Source: Cellulosimicrobium cellulans
GTDB taxonomy: Bacteria > Actinomycetota > Actinomycetes > Actinomycetales > Cellulomonadaceae
Length of the DNA: 58,551 nt
Direction: 5' to 3'
Assembly: GCF_016921195.1 (NCBI RefSeq)
Contig: NZ_JAFGYF010000016.1
Coordinates: 1-58,551 of the forward strand
Shown: positions 44,651 to 54,030 of the stretch, one piece after another
How the letters are laid out: every line of letters starts with the position of its first letter
How positions within the stretch are numbered: position 1 is the first letter of the stretch
The notes under the pieces: generated by a model
The model's input: only the letters and a program-made list of their open reading frames with translations
The model's database searches: none
Told to the model about the DNA's origin: nothing
Translations under genes and position numbers: made by a program

Positions 44651-45080
44651 CACCTCCGACATCGGCGCGGCTCCGACGCAGCACGTCTGGCCGACGCTCC
44701 AGGCGCGCGACGCCCGCGGCCTCGTCGCGTTCCTCACCGACGTCGTCGGGTTCGTCGCGACGACCGTCATGGCGGGCGAGGACCGCGACGTCGCCCACGC
44801 GCAGCTCGACTGGCCGCACGGCGGCGCGATCATGCTCGGCAGCCACTCCCCGGAGCGGGAGTGGTCGCGCGAGCCCGGGACCTGCGGCACGTACGTCGTC
44901 GTCCCCGACGAGGAGATCGAGGCGCTCGACGCCCGGCTCCGCGAGCGAGCGCCGGGAGCCGGGGGACGCGTCGTCGTCCCGCTCCGGGACACGGACTACG
45001 GGAGCCGCGAGCTCGTGCTCCAGGACCCCGAGGGCAACCTGTGGTCGTTCGGCACCTACCGCGGCGAGCCGCGGCGCTGA
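44616..45080 (+). CDS. VOC/glyoxalase-like family protein
   Basis: 154-residue vicinal oxygen chelate fold protein. The pattern LQARDARGLVAFLTDVVGF ... HAQLDWPHGGAIMLG ... GTYVVVPD ... ELVLQDPEGNLWSFGTYRG is that of actinobacterial glyoxalase/bleomycin-resistance-like proteins. The terminal E-x-LWSFG block is conserved, but metal ligands are not obvious enough to assign an enzyme activity. The ATG lies inside the end of the AraC gene. A terminator shared with the polymerase gene follows. Confidence 0.85.
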   Translation: MSIQQSTRTTADTSDIGAAPTQHVWPTLQARDARGLVAFLTDVVGFVATTVMAGEDRDVAHAQLDWPHGGAIMLGSHSPEREWSREPGTCGTYVVVPDEEIEALDARLRERAPGAGGRVVVPLRDTDYGSRELVLQDPEGNLWSFGTYRGEPRR

Positions 45081-45102
45081 CGCCGAGGGCGACGGCGCGA
45101 CC

Positions 45103-45132
45103 GGGCGACGGGCCCGCTGCAGCCCGTCGCCC
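45103..45132. terminator. Bidirectional terminator between VOC and polymerase genes
   Basis: 11-bp perfect stem (45103-45113 with 45122-45132), 8-base loop, between convergent genes. Confidence 0.75.
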
Positions 45133-45137
45133 GTCCC

Positions 45138-46835
45138 TCACTTCGCCTCGGCGTAATGGTCGACGACCGCGACGGTGAGCGGGAAGTCGACCGGGAACTC
45201 CCCGAAGAGGAGGCGCCCCGCCTCCGCCGCGGCCGCACGGACTTCGTCGGCCACCGCCTCGGCGAGCTCGGCCGGCGCGTGCACGACGACCTCGTCGTGG
45301 AGGAAGAACACGAGGTGCGCCCGGTCGGCGAACGGCGCGGGCGCGGCGCCCGGGTTCGACGCGACGGGCAGGTCCCACAGCCGCCGGCGGATCGAGGCGA
45401 GCCAGCACAGCGCCCACTCGGCCGCCGTGCCCTGCACGACGAAGTTCCGCGTGAATCGGCCCCACGCGCGGGTGTACGACCGGGCGCGGGCCTGCGCGTC
45501 CGCGCCCGTCCGGCTGCTTCCGACGTCGTCCGCGCCGCCCTCCTCGACCGCGTAGGCGCCCTCCTGGGCCGCCTGCCACGACTCGCCGGGCCGTGGGGAG
45601 CTGCGACCGAGGAGGGTCGACACCACCTCGCCGCGCTCGCCCGCCTGCGCGGCGCGCTCCACGAGGCCGATCGCGTCGGGGAACGCCTTCGCGAGCCGCG
45701 GCAGGACGAGCGCGCTGTCGCCCGTCGTGCCTCCGTACATCGCGCCGAGCATCCCGACCTTCGCGTGGTCGCGGGTCGCGACCGCTCCCGAGGCGACGAT
45801 GCCCGCGTACATGTCGCCCCCGCGTCCCGCCGCCGCCATGCGCTCGTCGTGGGCGAGCCCAGCCAGCACGCGCGGCTCGAGCTGCGCGGCGTCCGCGACG
45901 ACGAGCTTCCAGCCCGGGTCGGCGACGACCGCGCGGCGCACCTGCTGGGGGAGCTGCAGCGCCCCGCCGCCGCTCGACGACCATCGGCCGGTGACGACGC
46001 CACCCACGACGTACTCGGTGCGGAACCGCCCGTCGCGGACCCAGGCGTCGAGCCAGGACCAGCCGTTCGCGGTGAGGAGCCGCGAGAGCTTCTTGTACTC
46101 GAGCAGGGGCTCGACGACGGGGTGGTCCGTGCGCTCGAGCTCCCACTTGCGCAGCGAGCGCACGCCGACGCCCGCATACTGCAACGCCTTGAGCAGGTCC
46201 GGGTGCGAGTCCGGGTTGAGGCTCGGCGGCGCGTCGAGCGCCGTGCGGATGCGCGCGACGAGGTCCTCCATGAGCGCGGGGCGCTCGCCGGGACGCGGGC
46301 GCGGGCCGAGCGCGTCCGTGAGGATCGCGTCGTGCACGTCGACGCGCCACGGGACGCCCGCGTGGTGCATCTCCGCCGCGACGAGCGCCCCCGCCGACTC
46401 GGCGGCGAGGAGCATCCGGAGCCGCCCTGGTCCGTCGGGACCGTCGGCGCCCGCGACCGCGGCGAGCTGGTCGCGCAGCTCCGCCACCGTGTCGAGCTCG
46501 ACAGGCGGCGCGTCCTGCGGCCCGAGCTCGAACAGACCGACGGGACGCGGCGCGGACGTCGGCTCGCGGCCCGCGGGCACCGCGGCGAGCGCGTCCCACG
46601 GCCCCGGGTCGCGCCGCGCGAGCACCGATCCCGCGGCGAGCTGCGAGCGACGCAGCACCACGTGGCACAGGCGCAGGTCGTGCGAGCGCTCGACGCGCCG
46701 GCCCTCGGCGAGGAGGCGCGGGTACCACCGGTTCGTGTCGTCCCATGTCTCGCGGAAGGGCTCCGCGGGGCCGTCGACGACGTGCTCGACCCGGCCGTGC
46801 TCGGGCGACCCGACGTGGACGGCGTAGGTGCTCAT
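45138..46835 (-). CDS. Family A DNA polymerase-like protein without a recognisable exonuclease site
   Basis: 565-residue protein of the group annotated as bifunctional 3'-5' exonuclease/DNA polymerase. The C-terminal half keeps all Pol I catalytic motifs. Motif A is DAAQLE (D315, E320), motif B R355-K359-L363-Y367 in RDHAKVGMLGAMYG, and motif C HDE at 513-515. The residue equivalent to E. coli F762 is leucine. I find no D-x-E exonuclease motif in the first 200 residues, so proofreading is doubtful, and no 5' nuclease domain is present. The ATG overlaps the SWIM gene stop by four bases, making it the last gene of the MoxR-DUF5682-VWA-SWIM operon. Confidence 0.88.
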   Translation of the reverse strand: MSTYAVHVGSPEHGRVEHVVDGPAEPFRETWDDTNRWYPRLLAEGRRVERSHDLRLCHVVLRRSQLAAGSVLARRDPGPWDALAAVPAGREPTSAPRPVGLFELGPQDAPPVELDTVAELRDQLAAVAGADGPDGPGRLRMLLAAESAGALVAAEMHHAGVPWRVDVHDAILTDALGPRPRPGERPALMEDLVARIRTALDAPPSLNPDSHPDLLKALQYAGVGVRSLRKWELERTDHPVVEPLLEYKKLSRLLTANGWSWLDAWVRDGRFRTEYVVGGVVTGRWSSSGGGALQLPQQVRRAVVADPGWKLVVADAAQLEPRVLAGLAHDERMAAAGRGGDMYAGIVASGAVATRDHAKVGMLGAMYGGTTGDSALVLPRLAKAFPDAIGLVERAAQAGERGEVVSTLLGRSSPRPGESWQAAQEGAYAVEEGGADDVGSSRTGADAQARARSYTRAWGRFTRNFVVQGTAAEWALCWLASIRRRLWDLPVASNPGAAPAPFADRAHLVFFLHDEVVVHAPAELAEAVADEVRAAAAEAGRLLFGEFPVDFPLTVAVVDHYAEAK

Positions 46836-49000
46836 GCGCGCACCGCCCGCTGGTCCGACCGGGGCTCGCGGGACGAGGCCACGGCCCGCGCCAGGGCGCG
46901 ACCCCGCGAGGCGACGAGCGCCGCGCGCAGGAGGCGCGCGGCGTCAGGCTCGTGGGTGACGAGCGCGACCGCACCCGCGAGGGTCGGCGCCCCGAGGTCG
47001 TCCGCGGTCCGCGCCGCGCGGTCGAGCGCGGCCCGCTGGTGAGGGCTGAGGTGTCGGCGGCCGGTCGCCGCGAGCGCCACGGCGGTGTCGAGCACCGTGG
47101 CGCAGACGTCCTCGACGGGGGGCGGCGCCGCGACCTCGTGCACCTGGGTCGCGGCTCGCCCGCGCAGCGCGCGGACGCGAGCACGCAGCCTGGTCCACGC
47201 GCTCGACCAGGCGCGATGGTCGTAGGCCGGCGTGAGCGTCGGCACGACGAGCCCGAGCGCTCCCCCGGGGCCCTGGACGAACAGGCCGATCGCCTGGGAC
47301 CCACGCGTCTCGAGGTCGTGCTCGACCGCGACGGCGACAAGTCGGCGGCTCCCCGCTGCGACCCCGAGCAGGGCGTCGCAGGCCGCCTCGTCCGACGCAT
47401 CGACGCGCACGACGGTCGGCGTGCCGTCCGCCGCGACGAGGGTCCAGGTGATCTCCTGCGCGACCTCGTCGACGCCGACGGGGCCCGCGTCCCGGACCAT
47501 GACGACTCGCACCACGGCCGGCCGGCGGCCGAAGCCCACCTCGGCCCGTGCGTCGGTCCCCGCGGTCCGCTCGGCGACGTCGCGCAGCGCATCGGCGGTC
47601 AGCGTCCCGAGCGGTTCCACGACCGGGCCCTCGCCGGGGCGCAGCACCCCGGCCCGCTCGGTCGCCCCGCGCAGAGCGAACGGGCCGCGGCACAACGCCT
47701 CGACGGAGCGGCCCCAGACGAGCGGGAGGTCCCACGAGCGGCGGAACGTCGGGTCGGCGCCGGGCGGCCGTCCGGTGGTGACCGCCCGTGTCGCCCCGGC
47801 GACGGCGTCCCACAGGTGCACGGTGACGCCCCGTGCGCCCGACGCCGCGACCCACCAGCGCGCCCCGAGAGGGACGAGGTGCGGGAGGTCCGTCACGCGC
47901 TCGTCGGGCGCCGCAGCGTCCGGCGCGGGCTCGGCCCGCACGAACGCCCAGAGCTCTGCCAGCGCGAGCAGGCACTCCTCCTCGTCCACGGCGTCGCGAC
48001 GGTCGGCGAGCGCCTCGAGCCGCCCGAGCGCGGACGTGACGAGCCGTTGCACCGCGGGCCGGCGACCCAGCCGGGCGACCACGCCGGCGCCCCGCAGCTC
48101 CTCCAGGTCGTCGCGGCCGAGGTGCGAGAGCCCGACGTCGAGCACCCGCTCGACCGCGCCCGCGACCTCGTCCGCGACCGTCCTGGCGTCCGGCACCCCG
48201 GCGGCGCGCGGCGCGGGGGCAGTCGTCTCCTCGGGCCACGGCCAGGAACGGCCGTGCGCATCCCAGACCCGGGCGAGCGCCTCCAGACGCCACCGCCGGT
48301 CGTCCGACGCGCGCCCCGTCGGGGACGTGACGCCGGTGCGCTCGCGCTCGACCAACATCCCGGCGAACCCGGCCCCCGCGACGTACGTGACGCGCGGGGC
48401 GTCGGGCCAGGAGACCACCACGCGGGGACCGTCCACCGTGACGTCCGTCGGGCCGCCGCGCGTCGTCGCCTCAGCCTGCTCCCGCTCCTGCGCGACCGCG
48501 CGCACGACGGCGGTCCCGGCAGCGCGGTGTACCCCGCGCGGGTCGAGCGCGAGGACCTCGCCCAGCGGGTCGGCCCGCAACCCGGTGCCGGGACCGGCAT
48601 CGGCATCGGCATCGGCGAGAGTGCCCGCTGGCCCTCGCGTCACCGCCGGGTCGCCGCGGACCGCCGCGACCGGCTCCACGTGTCCGGTCACCGCCTCTAC
48701 CACCGACTCGGCCGCCGTGTCGCGCGCCCACAGGCACGCGGCCACGACGTGCTGGCACGCGCCCGGCGTCGGGCACGCGCATCGCGCACCGGCCGGGCCG
48801 CGCGCGTCGAGCTCGACGCGTGCGCCCCCGACCGACAGCACCGCCCCGTCCGCGCGCTGCTCCACCACCGCGACCTTGCCCGCGGCGACGTCCTTGCGCG
48901 CGCGACGGACCAGGCCGGCGTTGGCGAGCGTGGCGAGCCCGGCGTCGTCGTACCCCGCGTACACCGCCGCCCACGGGCCGAGCCCCGGGGTGTCGCTCAC
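46832..49000 (-). CDS. SWIM zinc finger protein (YehQ-like)
   Basis: 722-residue protein. The SWIM motif C-x-C-x5-C-x-H is at residues 74-84 (C74, C76, C82, H84), inside RCACPTPGACQHVVAA. SWIM fingers bind DNA or proteins. The remaining 600 residues form a large alpha/beta region without another named domain; a repeated aspartate tract (ADADADAG) lies near 135. GTG at 49000 overlaps the VWA gene stop by two bases, and its own stop overlaps the polymerase start. The equivalent gene of E. coli is yehQ. Confidence 0.85.
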   Translation of the reverse strand: MSDTPGLGPWAAVYAGYDDAGLATLANAGLVRRARKDVAAGKVAVVEQRADGAVLSVGGARVELDARGPAGARCACPTPGACQHVVAACLWARDTAAESVVEAVTGHVEPVAAVRGDPAVTRGPAGTLADADADAGPGTGLRADPLGEVLALDPRGVHRAAGTAVVRAVAQEREQAEATTRGGPTDVTVDGPRVVVSWPDAPRVTYVAGAGFAGMLVERERTGVTSPTGRASDDRRWRLEALARVWDAHGRSWPWPEETTAPAPRAAGVPDARTVADEVAGAVERVLDVGLSHLGRDDLEELRGAGVVARLGRRPAVQRLVTSALGRLEALADRRDAVDEEECLLALAELWAFVRAEPAPDAAAPDERVTDLPHLVPLGARWWVAASGARGVTVHLWDAVAGATRAVTTGRPPGADPTFRRSWDLPLVWGRSVEALCRGPFALRGATERAGVLRPGEGPVVEPLGTLTADALRDVAERTAGTDARAEVGFGRRPAVVRVVMVRDAGPVGVDEVAQEITWTLVAADGTPTVVRVDASDEAACDALLGVAAGSRRLVAVAVEHDLETRGSQAIGLFVQGPGGALGLVVPTLTPAYDHRAWSSAWTRLRARVRALRGRAATQVHEVAAPPPVEDVCATVLDTAVALAATGRRHLSPHQRAALDRAARTADDLGAPTLAGAVALVTHEPDAARLLRAALVASRGRALARAVASSREPRSDQRAVRA

Positions 49001-50241
49001 GGGAGCACCTCCCCCAGCCACTCGGCGAACCGCTCCGGCGTGAGAGCCGCGATCTCCATGCCCTGCTCCGCGAGCCGACGGGCGACGCCGCGGTCGTACG
49101 CGGGGTTCGCCTGACCGTCGAGCGCAGCGAGGCCGAGCAGCCGCACGCCGGACGTGTGCAGCCGCCCGACGCTCGCCACGAGCTGCGACACCGAGCCGCC
49201 CTCCTCGAAGTCGGTGACGAGCGCCACGACGGTCCGGCGCGGGTCGCGCACGTGCTGCTCGGCGTAGCGCACCGCACGGGCGATGTCAGTGCCGCCGCCG
49301 AGCTGCGCCGTGAGGAGCACCGTCACGGGGTCGTGCGCGAGGTGCGACATGTCGACGACGGACGTGTCGAACAGCACCAGCCGCACCGTGATGCCGGGCA
49401 GCCCCGCGAGGATGCCGGCGCTCACCGCGCTGTACAGCACGGACGAGGCCATCGAGCCGGACTGGTCGACGAGCAGGACCACGTCGTACGACAGCGCGCG
49501 CCGTCGCCGGGCCGAGAACCGGAGGTCCGTGACGAGCAGGCGGCGCCGCTCCGGGTCCCAGCGTCCGAGGTTCGCGCGCACGGTCGCGGCCGCGTCGAAC
49601 GTGCGGCTCGAGCGCACGAACGAGCGGCGCGTCCGGTCGCGACGCCCGTCCACGGCGGTCTCGAAGCGCGGGCGCAGGCGCCGCACGACGTCCTCCACGA
49701 CGCGCGCGACGAGCCGCTTGAGGCCGTCCTGCACGCCGGGCCCGAGCCGACCCCGGGCGCGCAGCAGCGCAGAGGCCAGCTCCGTGCTGGGCTCGACCGC
49801 GTCGACGGCGCGCGGGTCCGCGAGCAGCTCCGTCATCCCGTACCGGCCCACGGCCTCGACCTGCATGCGCTCGAACGTCTCGCGCGGGAACAGCTCACGT
49901 GCCGACTCGAGCCAGTCCAGGCCCGCCACGACCGAGCCCCCTCGCCCGCCGCCGCCGCGCCCGGCGCGGGAGTCGTCGCCGTCGCCGTGCCGGTGCCCAC
50001 GGGCGGTGTACTCGCGGTCGTACAGGTGGCCGAGCGTCCGGTCGAGGCGCTGGTCCTGCGGCGAGACGGGCAACGCGTCGCCCGCGTAGCGGCCGAGCAC
50101 GAGCCGCCACCGGCGCGCGACCTCGTCGTCGTCCGCGCGGCTCCGGGCAGGCCCTCCCACGGCAGGCCCGAGCCCGTGGCGCGGGGTCCCGCTCGACGTC
50201 GCGGCCGGCTGGTCCGCCGTGCCGGCACTCGCGGCCGTCAC
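48997..50241 (-). CDS. VWA domain protein (YehP-like)
   Basis: 414-residue protein. The C-terminal von Willebrand A domain has a complete MIDAS metal site: DQSGS at 259-263, T318 in GGGTDIARA and D344 in VTDFEEGG. The N-terminal 240 residues are helical with a glycine/arginine-rich, low-complexity insert (82-103). VWA proteins of this kind pair with MoxR ATPases, which act on them or their targets to assemble complexes. GTG at 50241 overlaps the DUF5682 stop. Confidence 0.9.
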   Translation of the reverse strand: MTAASAGTADQPAATSSGTPRHGLGPAVGGPARSRADDDEVARRWRLVLGRYAGDALPVSPQDQRLDRTLGHLYDREYTARGHRHGDGDDSRAGRGGGGRGGSVVAGLDWLESARELFPRETFERMQVEAVGRYGMTELLADPRAVDAVEPSTELASALLRARGRLGPGVQDGLKRLVARVVEDVVRRLRPRFETAVDGRRDRTRRSFVRSSRTFDAAATVRANLGRWDPERRRLLVTDLRFSARRRRALSYDVVLLVDQSGSMASSVLYSAVSAGILAGLPGITVRLVLFDTSVVDMSHLAHDPVTVLLTAQLGGGTDIARAVRYAEQHVRDPRRTVVALVTDFEEGGSVSQLVASVGRLHTSGVRLLGLAALDGQANPAYDRGVARRLAEQGMEIAALTPERFAEWLGEVLP

Positions 50242-52748
50242 GACGCTCCCCCGCGCGCCCAGGCCCCGAGGCCGTCGCGCTCCAGCACCGCGACGAGCTC
50301 GCGCTCGACGAGCAGCCCCGCGCGCAGGTCGTCCTCGGTCACGTCGACGTGCCGGTCCAGCGCGGCGGCGCTCGTCCCCGTCCGTGCCGCGACGCGCTCC
50401 GCGAGCCGGTGCGTCTCCGTCGACCGCAGCCATGTGAACGCCCGCCGCAGGTCCGGCAGCACGGCACGGAACGCGGCCTCGTCCAGGCCGCGGAGCCCGT
50501 CGTCGACCGCGTCGAACATCTCGGGGGTGTGGAGCAGGAGGTCGGGCGCGGCACGCATCACGCCGCCGAGGAACGCCGTCGCCGCCACCGGGTCCGCGCC
50601 CGGCGCGAGGTGCGCCCGAATACGCGTGACGAGGCCGTCGCTGCCCGGCTCGTCGTCGAGCTCGCCGTCGACGGCGGCGAACGCCGTGAGCGCGCCGCGC
50701 ACCGCGGGCGACGCGTCCTCGTCCTCGCGGACCTGCACGAGCGCCCGGGCGACGGACTCCGCCGCCGAGCCGGCTCCGTCACGACCTGCGTCGCGCAGGT
50801 CTCGGACCAGGGAGCGCAGCGCGACGAGGTTCGACAGCGCGTCGTCCTGCGTCGCCTCGTCGGCGGCCGCGAGGTCGGGCACGAGGTAGGCCGCGGTGGC
50901 GAGGCCCTGCTCCGCGAGGTCGAGCAGGGCCACGGAGTGCTCGCCGAGCTCGAGCTCGGCGCGGGCGCGCCAGAGCCCCACGAGGCGCCGCATGCCGCCC
51001 ACCACCGAGGCGAGGGACGGGTCGACGTCGAGCGTGGAGCGGACGAGCGCGACGAGCGGGGGCAGCCGGTCGGGCAGGCCCACGACGACGCACTGCGCGA
51101 CGAGCCGCGCCACCGCGTCGCTCGACCGCTCCTCGCGCGCCCGGTCGCGCGCGTCGTCGAGCAGCGCCACGGCGACCGCCTCGAGCGTCGCGCCACGGTG
51201 CGACAGCTCGACGAGCCGCGCCTCGACGAGCGGCGTCCACGCGTACTCCCACTCCTCGAGGACGAGGCCGAGCCCGCGCCCGGCGACGTGGTCGGGGCCG
51301 GAGACGCGGCGCGCGAAGCCAAGATCGAGGAACGCGCACAGCGCGAGGAACCGGCGGCGATCGCGGTGCGCGGACCTGCGTCGCGCATGGAGCCGCGCGG
51401 TGCGCGGCACGGAGTCGGACACCTCCAGGCGCAGCGCCCGCGCGCGCGAGCGTGCCTCCTCCACGAGCGGCGGGGCCGCGCCACCGGGCGGCACGTCGCC
51501 GAGCGCGTGCCCGGCGAACACCTCCGCGACCGCGAGCCCGAGCGGCCGGTCACCCGCGGCGTCGAGGTCGTCGGGGTCCCTGACGTAGCAGGACGTGATC
51601 GCGTCGAGCAGGTCCGTGCGGCACGGCCACGGCCGTCCACGCAGCGCCGCGAGCCGGTGGGCGTGCTCGACGGCGGCCTGGGACTGCGCGACGCTCACGA
51701 GCGCACCACGCGCGCTCGCCCCACGCCCGACGTCCACGAGGACGCCGTTCGCCGCGCCCGCGGGACCGCCCGCGTCGTGGTGGGCGGCCCAGAGCCGGTC
51801 GTAGTACCCCGGGGTCGGCATGCCGGCGCCGTACCCACGCAGCGCGTCGAGCCGCTCGTCGTCGTACCGCACGAGCCACGCGGGGGCGTCGGCCAGGCCT
51901 CCGTAGCCGCCGGCCGGGCGACGCGCGACGACCGCCTCGCCGTGCGCGCTCCCGGTGAGCGCCTCGACGAGGGGCAGCGTGTGGAACGCGCCCGTCACGA
52001 CGACGACCGGCCCGTCCGCGCGCGCCGCGTGCTCGGCGACGCGCGCCGACATGCGCGCCTCCCGGTCGAGGGACCCGTCCGCGACGAGCACCTCGTCCTC
52101 GTAGTCCAGGCGCGCGAGCGCCGCCCACGCGAACACGTCGTCGGTGAGCTCGCGCCAGTCGCGCAGGCGCGCGGTGTCCCGCGCCTCGAACAGGTGGTCC
52201 CACAGCTCGTCGTGGTCGCGGCACCCGAGGCGCTCCGCGAGGCGGGCGACGGTGCGCGAGTGCGCGAGGTGCCGCTCGGCGAGGACGGTACGCGCGGTCG
52301 GGTCGTCGGGCCCGTCCTCCTCCCCCGAGGCCCGCGCCGCCCACGGCGAGTCGACGAACGCGAGCTCGGCGCCGAGAGCGTGCCCCGCCCGGAGCGCGAC
52401 CCACTCGGGCGAGTACCGCGCGAGCGGGTAGAACCCGGCGCCGCGCGTGCCGCCTCTCGCCGCGCCCGTGGGATCGCCGGCGAGGCTGAGGACGGCGACC
52501 GGCGGGACCGTGCGCTCGTCGAGCAGCGCGGGCAGGAGCCGCGTGTACTCCTCCGGCCCCTCGACGAGCACGACGGCGGGCCAGACCTCCTCGATCAGGG
52601 CGGCCACGGCGACCGCGCACGCCGGGCTGTGGTGGCGCACGCCGACCAGGTGCACGCCGTCGCGCTCGCGGAGGGTGACCAGGTCCTGCACCGCCTGCCG
52701 CAGCCGGGGCGGCGCGGCGTCCCACGCCGCGCGCAGGCCTAGCGCCAC
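50238..52748 (-). CDS. DUF5682 family protein (YehM-like)
   Basis: 836-residue cytosolic protein. The N-terminus VHLVGVRHHSPACAVAVAAL with LVEGPEEYTRLLPAL resembles the TraB/ChaN-type start of DUF5682, where the GxRHHSP block is invariant. The rest is a long helical region ending RLAERVAARTGTSAAALDRH. No enzymatic activity is proven for DUF5682; the histidine pair suggests metal binding. GTG at 52748 lies inside the end of the AAA gene (10-base overlap). Confidence 0.85.
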   Translation of the reverse strand: MALGLRAAWDAAPPRLRQAVQDLVTLRERDGVHLVGVRHHSPACAVAVAALIEEVWPAVVLVEGPEEYTRLLPALLDERTVPPVAVLSLAGDPTGAARGGTRGAGFYPLARYSPEWVALRAGHALGAELAFVDSPWAARASGEEDGPDDPTARTVLAERHLAHSRTVARLAERLGCRDHDELWDHLFEARDTARLRDWRELTDDVFAWAALARLDYEDEVLVADGSLDREARMSARVAEHAARADGPVVVVTGAFHTLPLVEALTGSAHGEAVVARRPAGGYGGLADAPAWLVRYDDERLDALRGYGAGMPTPGYYDRLWAAHHDAGGPAGAANGVLVDVGRGASARGALVSVAQSQAAVEHAHRLAALRGRPWPCRTDLLDAITSCYVRDPDDLDAAGDRPLGLAVAEVFAGHALGDVPPGGAAPPLVEEARSRARALRLEVSDSVPRTARLHARRRSAHRDRRRFLALCAFLDLGFARRVSGPDHVAGRGLGLVLEEWEYAWTPLVEARLVELSHRGATLEAVAVALLDDARDRAREERSSDAVARLVAQCVVVGLPDRLPPLVALVRSTLDVDPSLASVVGGMRRLVGLWRARAELELGEHSVALLDLAEQGLATAAYLVPDLAAADEATQDDALSNLVALRSLVRDLRDAGRDGAGSAAESVARALVQVREDEDASPAVRGALTAFAAVDGELDDEPGSDGLVTRIRAHLAPGADPVAATAFLGGVMRAAPDLLLHTPEMFDAVDDGLRGLDEAAFRAVLPDLRRAFTWLRSTETHRLAERVAARTGTSAAALDRHVDVTEDDLRAGLLVERELVAVLERDGLGAWARGGAS

Positions 52749-53875
52749 AGGTCGCCCGCCGCGGTGAGGAAGTCCTTCCAGCGCGCGTCGGACCGCGCGC
52801 GCTCACGCACGACGTTGTCGACGTAGTGCCGCAGCCGGCGCGCGTCCTCCTCGTCGCCCTTGAGCGCGACGCCGCCCACCTGGCGCGCGACCTGGCCCGC
52901 GGTGACCGTGCCGTCGCCCAGGTACCGCGCCTCGAGCGACGCCGCGACCGCGACGTTCACGGCCTCGGCCGTCGACATCACCGTCTCGGGCCGCTTGACC
53001 GGGGCGCCGCTCGCCGTCGTGCCCGTGCGCAGGTCCTGGAAGACCGTGACGAGCACCTCGAGCACGTCGCGGTCGAGCCGCGGACGCTCCGAGGCCGGGC
53101 CGAGCTCGGCCGTGAGCCGGCTCTCGACGAGCTCCATCTCGAACGCGCGGTCCCGGATGGGCCCGACGGTCTCGAAGTTGAAGCGACGCTTGAGCGCCGC
53201 CGACATCTCGTGGACGCCGCGGTCGCGCAGGTTCGCCGTCGCGAGCACGTTGAAGCCGGGACGGGCCGCGACGCGCGCGTCGGCGCCGAGCTCGGGGACC
53301 ATGAGCTGCTTCTCCGAGAGCACGGACACGAGGGTGTCCTGGATCTCGGGCGCACAGCGCGTGATCTCCTCGAACCGCGCGATCCGCCCGCTCTCCATCG
53401 CCCGGTAGACCGGCGAGGGGACGAGCGAGCGCTCGCTCGGTCCCTCGGCGATGAGCAGGGCGTAGTTCCACGAGTAGCGCACGTGGTCCTCGCTCGTGCC
53501 CGCGGTGCCCTGGACCGTGAGGGTCGAGGTGCCGCTCGCGGCGGCGGCGAGCAGCTCGGACAGGAGCGACTTCGCGGTGCCCGGCTCGCCGACGAGCATG
53601 AGTCCCTGGCGGCCCAGCAGCGACACGACCGCGCGGTCGACGAGCGGGTCGTCGCCGAAGAACTTGCGGCTCACGCCCAGCTCGGCGTCGCCCACGACGA
53701 ACGCGCGGACCGCGCGGGGGCTCAGGCGCCATCCGGGCGGGACGTCGGCGCCGCGCCGCGCGTCCGCCTCGGCGAGCGCCGCGAGCTCGTCGGCGTACCG
53801 GACCTCGGCGGGCGGCCGCAGCTCGCCCGGTCCTCCGGCCGCGACCTGCGCATCACCGGTCGTCGTGCTCGTCAC
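52739..53875 (-). CDS. MoxR-type AAA+ ATPase (YehL-like)
   Basis: 378-residue AAA+ ATPase. Walker A is GEPGTAKS at 96-103. The Walker B position reads ARFEEITRC, with the usual Asp-Glu replaced by Glu-Glu (169-170). Sensor 1 is in FNVLATANLRDRGVHEMS, and ALKRRFNFETV holds the arginine finger region. This is the MoxR layout, remodelling partner VWA proteins. It is the first gene of a five-gene overlapping operon. GGAGGAG lies 5 bases before the GTG, and TACGCT about 55 bases upstream is a likely promoter. Confidence 0.92.
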   Translation of the reverse strand: MTSTTTGDAQVAAGGPGELRPPAEVRYADELAALAEADARRGADVPPGWRLSPRAVRAFVVGDAELGVSRKFFGDDPLVDRAVVSLLGRQGLMLVGEPGTAKSLLSELLAAAASGTSTLTVQGTAGTSEDHVRYSWNYALLIAEGPSERSLVPSPVYRAMESGRIARFEEITRCAPEIQDTLVSVLSEKQLMVPELGADARVAARPGFNVLATANLRDRGVHEMSAALKRRFNFETVGPIRDRAFEMELVESRLTAELGPASERPRLDRDVLEVLVTVFQDLRTGTTASGAPVKRPETVMSTAEAVNVAVAASLEARYLGDGTVTAGQVARQVGGVALKGDEEDARRLRHYVDNVVRERARSDARWKDFLTAAGDLWR

Positions 53876-53928
53876 CCGGGCTCCTCCTTCGTCGGGTCGC
53901 GGGCGCCGTGCCCGTGGTCCTGCAGGTC

Positions 53929-53934
53929 AGCGTA
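53929..53934 (-). promoter_or_regulatory. Candidate -10 element of the MoxR-VWA-SWIM-polymerase operon
   Basis: TACGCT on the minus strand, about 55 bases before the ATPase start and downstream of the two hairpins that end DUF4132. Confidence 0.45.
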
Positions 53935-53956
53935 GGAGCCGCGTCCCACACGACGG

Positions 53957-54025
53957 GCGGTGCGGGCGCCGCCACCCGGCGCCCGCACCGCGCCGTACCG
54001 GTCGGCCCTGGTGCGGGCCGACCGG
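53957..54025. terminator. Tandem hairpins between DUF4132 and the MoxR gene
   Basis: This gap separates DUF4132 from the downstream ATPase on the same strand, before which two stems form: 14 bp (53957-53970 with 53978-53991) and 11 bp (53998-54008 with 54015-54025). They probably end or attenuate DUF4132 transcription, so the operon may be under separate control. Confidence 0.65.
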
Positions 54026-54030
54026 GACGG

